Origin: Bacillota bacterium
Lineage (GTDB): Bacteria > Bacillota > Bacilli > Paenibacillales > UBA4045
Length of the DNA stretch: 64,000 nucleotides
Direction: 5' to 3'
Assembly: GCA_023441055.1 (NCBI GenBank)
Contig: JAEZQY010000067.1
Span: 62,001 to 126,000, forward strand
The position numbers and the translations under genes were made by a program. Of this stretch, positions 59,613 through 64,000 are shown in pieces; positions within the stretch are counted from its first letter, which is position 1; each line of letters starts with the position of its first letter. Under the pieces are notes generated by a model. It saw only the letters and a program-made list of their open reading frames with translations, made no database searches and had not been told where the DNA came from.

Positions 59613-61223
59613 CTAAGACGGCAGGGCTCTGTAATCAAGCGGCGTGTAGCCCGTATTCTTTTTGAAAAACTGAGTGAAATAGGAGGCGGAATCAAAGCCA
59701 AGAGCAACTGATATATCTTGTATCTTATATTTGGGCGATTTCAGCATGGACTTTGCTTTGTCAATTCTAACCCCTGTGATATAGTCCGAGATGGTCATCC
59801 CCGTCATCTGCTTGTAGAGCCTCGAGAGATAGGAGGGATTCAAGTAAACTACCTCGGCAAGAGTGATCAGGGTCAAATCCTCAGCAATATGGTCTTGAAT
59901 ATAGTGCTGAATTCGCGCAATAAGATTGCCTGTCCGATCAAGCTGTTCCTCTTTCTTGTCCGTGAACAGCTGCTCGGCAATCCTTCGGAAATACGTGGAA
60001 ATCTCCTGATGGCTTGCATAGCTGTCCAGCCTTGTCATTTTTTCCAGCTCAAATGTGATACTGCCCCCACCCATCATATTCCGATGGTTAAGAAAAGAAA
60101 TGAACACGAGGCCAATGGAATGGAAAATCTCCAGGCGAATGCTTAATGGCTGTTCAGGCTCGCACATCCACGTCAATAATTCATTCAGCAGCTTATAGAA
60201 TGGCTGTTCCTTCCCTTGCTCCAGATAACTGGACAGCAGGCTCATTTTCTTGATCTGCTCACCCGGCTTCCATTCACGCGGCTTCATGTCGTATAGACTA
60301 AACGAGCGTTCATTAAGCAGGGCCTCCTCGCCTGAGCCAAAACGATAGGCTGAAAGCTGGTTCAGCTTCTTAAACTTTGCACTGATGCCTTCCCAACTGA
60401 CATACTCACTGGCCATTATAAATGATAATGTCATGGTCAGTGTTTGCTTGCAGGCATGTTGAATGCTCTCGATGAATTGGTGAATGACCCCGATATCGCA
60501 GTTAACATCATTAGGTTGAATCATCCACGCAAGCCGCGAATCATTGTAAACGATGCACACACTTTGGGCTGTATGGTCCAGATATTCCTCGGCAATATTC
60601 TTAACCGCATACAGCATTAATGACCGGTCAGAGAAGCTGTACAATTCATTCCATCCGTCAATCTGGCCAATCACTAATAAGAATGGGCGAGCCTGATGAA
60701 GCGGGAAATCCAATTTCCTCAGTTGTTGGTTTATCGCCTCCCGAGAGCTATCCTCCCGAAACAATATTTCACGAACAAATTCTTGCCAGAGCGATTGTTT
60801 AAGCTCTCTCTTGGCCCCCTCCAGGTAGTGCTTGCTCTGCATTTCATCCTGAATGCCACGAATCGTCTTTTCGATCACCTCAAGTATTTTCTCGTAGCCT
60901 TCCGTCTTCATGATATAATCCAGAGCGCCGTTGCGAAGGGCATCGTGCACATAATTAAAATCATCATAGCCGGTTAAGAAAATAACTTTAACGCGTGGCC
61001 AGTACTCCAGCACCTTCTGCTGCAGCTCAAGTCCACTCATCCCAGGCATGCGAATATCAGTCAGCACGATGTCCATCTTATATTTCTGCATCATTCGAAT
61101 GGCTTCGAACGCATTTTTGGATTTGTATATATCCAAATCGAGATGACTGCCGGCACTTTTTAAATAATCGCAGACGCCATTCAAAATTATAGGCTCATCG
61201 TCAATCACCATAATCTTGTACAT
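59613..61223 (-). CDS. Response regulator, AraC type (YesN-like)
   Basis: Cytoplasmic transcription regulator of 536 residues. The receiver domain starts at MYKIMVIDDEP and has the phosphorylated aspartate D56 in DIVLTDIRMPG, with KVIFLTGYDD after it. A long middle region (130-430) follows, and the C-terminal 100 residues are the AraC double helix-turn-helix (LTLITLAEVVYLNPSYLSRLYK and IQDISVALGFDSASYFTQFF). ATG 61223 is chosen over an in-frame ATG far upstream because GGGGGA precedes it and the receiver starts there. It overlaps the sensor kinase gene by 23 bases. The adjacent ten-gene operon is the expected target. Confidence 0.94.
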   Translation of the reverse strand: MYKIMVIDDEPIILNGVCDYLKSAGSHLDLDIYKSKNAFEAIRMMQKYKMDIVLTDIRMPGMSGLELQQKVLEYWPRVKVIFLTGYDDFNYVHDALRNGALDYIMKTEGYEKILEVIEKTIRGIQDEMQSKHYLEGAKRELKQSLWQEFVREILFREDSSREAINQQLRKLDFPLHQARPFLLVIGQIDGWNELYSFSDRSLMLYAVKNIAEEYLDHTAQSVCIVYNDSRLAWMIQPNDVNCDIGVIHQFIESIQHACKQTLTMTLSFIMASEYVSWEGISAKFKKLNQLSAYRFGSGEEALLNERSFSLYDMKPREWKPGEQIKKMSLLSSYLEQGKEQPFYKLLNELLTWMCEPEQPLSIRLEIFHSIGLVFISFLNHRNMMGGGSITFELEKMTRLDSYASHQEISTYFRRIAEQLFTDKKEEQLDRTGNLIARIQHYIQDHIAEDLTLITLAEVVYLNPSYLSRLYKQMTGMTISDYITGVRIDKAKSMLKSPKYKIQDISVALGFDSASYFTQFFKKNTGYTPLDYRALPS

Positions 61224-62952
61224 GTTCAAATCCCCCTGTCGCGATAGTGAAACGTACAGCAAGCAGCCCTCCATATGGACTTCTTGCCAGCTCGATGCCC
61301 GATTTAAACCCCGATACAAGCTGCAGACGACGATGAACATTAAATATCCCGGTCGTCTCCATTCTCTCATCCACATTGATAAGCTGTTGCTGCAGCTCAT
61401 GCAACCGCTCGTCAGTCAACGCATCGCCGTTATCTTCTATAACGATGATTAGCGCGTTTTCTCCAGACTGATACCACATCTTGATCAGCCCGTCATCTAC
61501 TTTTTGGTCTAAGCTGTGTTGAAATGCATTCTCTACAATGGGCTGCAGAATCATGCGCGGTACATACATGTGCGCATACTCCTGAGGCAACGGCTCGAAC
61601 TGGACATGCACCCTCTCTGCAAATCTCGTTGCTTGAATAGAAGCGTAAGCCATTACATGCTCAACCTCTGACGCTAATGGAACATGATCAGCTGCACTTT
61701 TCGTAATATATTGAAAATACTTGCCCAGCTGCGATGTGAAATTATCCAGCTGTTCATCCTCATATTTGCGCACCATCTCGTTCATAATGAAAAAGCTATT
61801 GTTCAAGAAATGGGGATTGATCTGGGACTGCATCAGCTTCAGCTTGGCCCGTTGTGTCAGCAGCCGTTGCTCATAGACCTCCCGCAGAGAGACCTTCATC
61901 TGGTAGACCATCGCATTAAACCGCTGATACAAGTATTGGAATTCATCCTTGCGGCTGACATCGATGGTAATATCCAAGTCCCCTTTTTCGACCTGGCGAA
62001 AAGAGCGCACCAATCGAATTAATGGTCGATGAATCATAGAATAGATTCGATAGGAGAAGAAGAAGATAATGATCACTGAAAGACCGCATAATAGCCAAAA
62101 CCATTCTCTATATCGGACTATAGGGCCATAGATTTCCTTCTCCGGCACGAGCACGGCCATCTGCGCATTTAATAGCTTCGAATATTGTGTAACCGATATA
62201 AATGTCTCGTTCTCCCACTTTAACGAGCTGATTCCATTCTCGTGGGAAACAAGCTTGGACAGTGCTATAAACTCTTGGCTTGGCAGCTGCTTTAAGTTAT
62301 AAATCATCCAATCTCGATGAATGATCAACGCTCCGCCTGTCTGATAATTTTTAAAATATTGCAAGGATTGCTCAATTTGATTGATGGAATAATTTACACT
62401 GATCAGAAATGTAGGCATTGATTTTCCTGATACGGTTGAAGATGGAGTGACTACGCTTGATAATAGATCCTCATTCCACTTCACAACAGGCGAAAGAGAT
62501 TCCTTCGACAGTGTGTAAAGGGTTACAAAATCGTCTTCTTTAAGCGGCTCGATCGGAATTCCCGTTGTGATCTTTCGATCGAGAAGTGGAATATAGATAT
62601 CAATGCTTTTAATATATTGACCTGTTCGCTGCACGGTATTCATCTGCTCGAGAATCCGAAGGATCGCCTGCCCTCGGACATAATCGCTCATTTGATCGCC
62701 TAATGCACTAAGTCTGATCAAATCTTTGTTCACCAGCAATTCCTGCTGTAAAACGTTCGTCCTGGTGATTTCAGTCTCGAGCGCATTGAGATAGAATTCA
62801 ATGGAAGCCGTTACGGACTTCTCAATTTCATCCTGAACACTCTTCGTCCCCTCCATATTCATGACCAGACTAACCACATACAGCGGTGTGATAACCAACA
62901 GGAAGGTTAGGATTGTTTTCGCCAGTATAGAAAGCTCGGAAATTCTCTTCAT
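61201..62952 (-). CDS. Sensor histidine kinase (YesM-like)
   Basis: Membrane sensor kinase of 583 residues. Membrane helices lie at about 10-32 and 283-305, with an extracellular sensor domain of about 250 residues between them. A HAMP domain (PLIRLVRSFRQVEKGDLDITID) follows, then the His_kinase motif SQINPHFLNNSFFIMNEM near residue 381, and an ATPase domain with PRMILQPIVENAFQHSLD (N-box). Its start overlaps the stop of the EEP gene by four bases, and its end overlaps the regulator gene by 23. It probably senses an extracellular sugar or ligand-loaded binding protein and phosphorylates the neighbouring YesN-like regulator. Confidence 0.95.
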   Translation of the reverse strand: MKRISELSILAKTILTFLLVITPLYVVSLVMNMEGTKSVQDEIEKSVTASIEFYLNALETEITRTNVLQQELLVNKDLIRLSALGDQMSDYVRGQAILRILEQMNTVQRTGQYIKSIDIYIPLLDRKITTGIPIEPLKEDDFVTLYTLSKESLSPVVKWNEDLLSSVVTPSSTVSGKSMPTFLISVNYSINQIEQSLQYFKNYQTGGALIIHRDWMIYNLKQLPSQEFIALSKLVSHENGISSLKWENETFISVTQYSKLLNAQMAVLVPEKEIYGPIVRYREWFWLLCGLSVIIIFFFSYRIYSMIHRPLIRLVRSFRQVEKGDLDITIDVSRKDEFQYLYQRFNAMVYQMKVSLREVYEQRLLTQRAKLKLMQSQINPHFLNNSFFIMNEMVRKYEDEQLDNFTSQLGKYFQYITKSAADHVPLASEVEHVMAYASIQATRFAERVHVQFEPLPQEYAHMYVPRMILQPIVENAFQHSLDQKVDDGLIKMWYQSGENALIIVIEDNGDALTDERLHELQQQLINVDERMETTGIFNVHRRLQLVSGFKSGIELARSPYGGLLAVRFTIATGGFEHVQDYGD

Positions 62953-63746
62953 AGCACGTTCTCGTCAAGCTCCAATTCAATTTCAGCCAGCACCGGATAG
63001 TGATCCGATGGATATCTTCTGTCCACCTGTCCAGTGATTACATCCATTCGTCTTGCCGAGATGGCCGAAGACACGAATATGTAATCAATGCGCGGACAGT
63101 CCGCCCCGCCTTGAAACTGGTGGAAGGTGCCTCCTGCATAATTGTCGATCACAGAGTAACAATCCGTAAGCAGCCCTTGCTGCGCTCGCAAGTAGGTGAT
63201 GACAGGGCTGTCAGGCTCAGAATTGAAATCTCCCATTAGCAGGAATGGCAGGCGATCACGTCGATATCGATGTTGAATATGCTCGAGGATCATCGTTGCG
63301 CCATTGATTCTTGCAATCTCGCCACTATGATCGAGATGCGTATTATACACATTAAATTTCAATTCTGGCTGCAGCATATGCTGAAACTGCGCCCATGTAC
63401 AAATCCTGGGATGACTAGCGTCCCACCCCATGCTGGCCGGCGTCTCGGGATGCTCAGATAGCCAGAACTGGCCTTGCTCTATAACAAGCAACTCGTCCTG
63501 CTTATATAATATGGCATTATGTTCATCCTGGTTTGCGCCATATCGTCCTTCCCCAATCCATGCATAGCCGGATGTGCTAGCCATTAGATCTTCCAGCATG
63601 GCATAGAAGCCCTCTTGCGTACCTATGATAAGCGGATCATACTTCTTAATCAAGGTTGCTGCTGCTTGAACTCGGTTAGGCCAAGCATTCTCCCCATCAG
63701 AGTCAACATGCAATCGGAGATTGAATGACATCACTTTTATTTCCAT
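62949..63746 (-). CDS. Endonuclease/exonuclease/phosphatase (EEP) family protein
   Basis: Metal-dependent phosphodiesterase or phosphatase of 265 residues, cytoplasmic. IKVMSFNLRLHVDSDGENAW, IIGTQEGFYAML (catalytic Glu), LLMGDFNSEPDSP, RIDYIFVSS and PSDHYPVLAEI are the ordered EEP motifs. ATG 63746 is chosen over ATG 63773 because AAAGGATG lies seven bases upstream and the motif MEIKVMSFN then opens the protein. It is the first gene of an operon with the YesM/YesN-like pair. Substrates of this subgroup include phosphoinositides and sugar phosphodiesters, so it may belong to the metabolic pathway rather than to signalling. Confidence 0.9.
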   Translation of the reverse strand: MEIKVMSFNLRLHVDSDGENAWPNRVQAAATLIKKYDPLIIGTQEGFYAMLEDLMASTSGYAWIGEGRYGANQDEHNAILYKQDELLVIEQGQFWLSEHPETPASMGWDASHPRICTWAQFQHMLQPELKFNVYNTHLDHSGEIARINGATMILEHIQHRYRRDRLPFLLMGDFNSEPDSPVITYLRAQQGLLTDCYSVIDNYAGGTFHQFQGGADCPRIDYIFVSSAISARRMDVITGQVDRRYPSDHYPVLAEIELELDENVL

Positions 63747-63785
63747 GGCTATGCATCCTTTTCGCTGTAGCAATATTTTAGCTCA

Positions 63786-63815
63786 ATTCTACTGACTGTC
63801 CAGACACGATGTCAA
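63786..63815 (-). promoter_or_regulatory. Promoter of the EEP-YesM-YesN operon
   Basis: Minus-strand TTGACA (63810-63815), 18-base spacer, TAGAAT (63786-63791). Divergent from the promoter at 63879-63906. Confidence 0.7.
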
Positions 63816-63878
63816 TGTGTTATCTTATTCTTTAAGTTTTTAGGTAATGAAAACAATAGAAAGTAAAAAGTTAATGGC

Positions 63879-63906
63879 TTTACAACATTTAACTACTAGC
63901 TATACT
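63879..63906 (+). promoter_or_regulatory. Promoter of the partial oxidoreductase gene
   Basis: TTTACA (63879-63884), 16-base spacer, TATACT (63901-63906). The ribosome binding site TAAGGAG follows at 63927-63933. Confidence 0.6.
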
Positions 63907-63941
63907 ATAAATTCAATCACATTCTATAAGGAGCGTTCAGC

Positions 63942-64000
63942 ATGAAGCTTGGCATTATCGGTTACGGCACACGAATTGCTACCATGGTGAGAGAAGTTGA
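63942..64000 (+). CDS. Gfo/Idh/MocA-like oxidoreductase (only the N-terminus in window)
   Basis: Only about 19 residues are visible: MKLGIIGYGTRIATMVREV. The LGIIGYGTR start is the Rossmann-fold opening of a Gfo/Idh/MocA dehydrogenase. TAAGGAG lies nine bases upstream of the ATG. It is divergent from the EEP-YesM-YesN operon and could supply a third sugar dehydrogenase of the locus. The family call rests on this short stretch and is tentative. Confidence 0.6.
   Translation, partial: MKLGIIGYGTRIATMVREV

Noticed and set aside
1..64000. Mobile elements, CRISPR arrays, tRNA or rRNA genes
   Set aside because: No transposase or integrase frames, no regularly spaced repeats and no cloverleaf or rRNA stretches were seen in reading the window.

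Overview
The window looks like a chromosomal carbohydrate-utilisation region of a Paenibacillus-like Gram-positive bacterium. The evidence is the mix of YesM/YesN-type two-component regulators, LplB/LplC-type permeases, lipoprotein solute-binding proteins, DUF5696 and DUF5054 proteins, strong AGGAGG-like ribosome binding sites and frequent GTG/TTG starts. I count 49 protein genes, two of them cut by the window ends. I saw no rRNA, tRNA, CRISPR array, phage or insertion sequence. Most genes are on the minus strand.

Region 1 (1-16.8 kb): an inositol-dehydrogenase-like oxidoreductase (partial), a LacI regulator, an AraC regulator divergent from a putative glycoside hydrolase, and a DeoR regulator. 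Then comes an eight-gene minus-strand operon (15260 down to 5922): solute-binding protein, two permeases, ATPase, EamA transporter, two PHP hydrolases and a GH38-like DUF5054 protein. Its promoter has a near-perfect LacI-type palindrome at the start site and a full-match CcpA cre just downstream. The same LacI half-site precedes the partial oxidoreductase next to the lacI gene. A third PHP phosphatase lies upstream.

Region 2 (17-24.3 kb): MgtC-like membrane protein; nicotinamide salvage pair pncA-pncB behind a palindromic promoter; GH38 alpha-mannosidase overlapping a ROK kinase; Gfo/Idh/MocA oxidoreductase.

Region 3 (24.3-45.4 kb): an LplB/LplC-type importer without its own ATPase, a DHDPS-family lyase, and a tight six-gene operon (HAD phosphatase, mutarotase-like protein, a tandemly duplicated deoxyhypusine-synthase-like protein, PfkB kinase, SIS isomerase, histidine phosphatase). 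After these come a ROK repressor, a CehA/McbA-type PHP protein, a second true GH38 alpha-mannosidase, a metallophosphoesterase and an orphan solute-binding protein. Five promoters here carry variants of one A/T-rich inverted repeat with an ATTAA core, and the ROK gene has its own long palindrome. I infer one local ROK regulon.

Region 4 (45.4-64 kb): a ten-gene minus-strand operon with a 975-residue solute-binding protein lacking a lipobox, two complete permease pairs, a DUF5696 protein, an NHL/TPR/YIP1 membrane protein, two sialidase-like paralogues and a second DHDPS-family lyase. Upstream is an EEP phosphatase-YesM-YesN operon that probably controls it. A divergent Gfo/Idh/MocA gene runs off the end.

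Taken together, the enzymes suggest import of mannose-containing or otherwise decorated glycans or their fragments. Intracellular GH38 trimming, phosphoryl transfer or removal by several phosphatases and kinases, and aldol cleavage would follow. The actual substrates cannot be read from the sequence.
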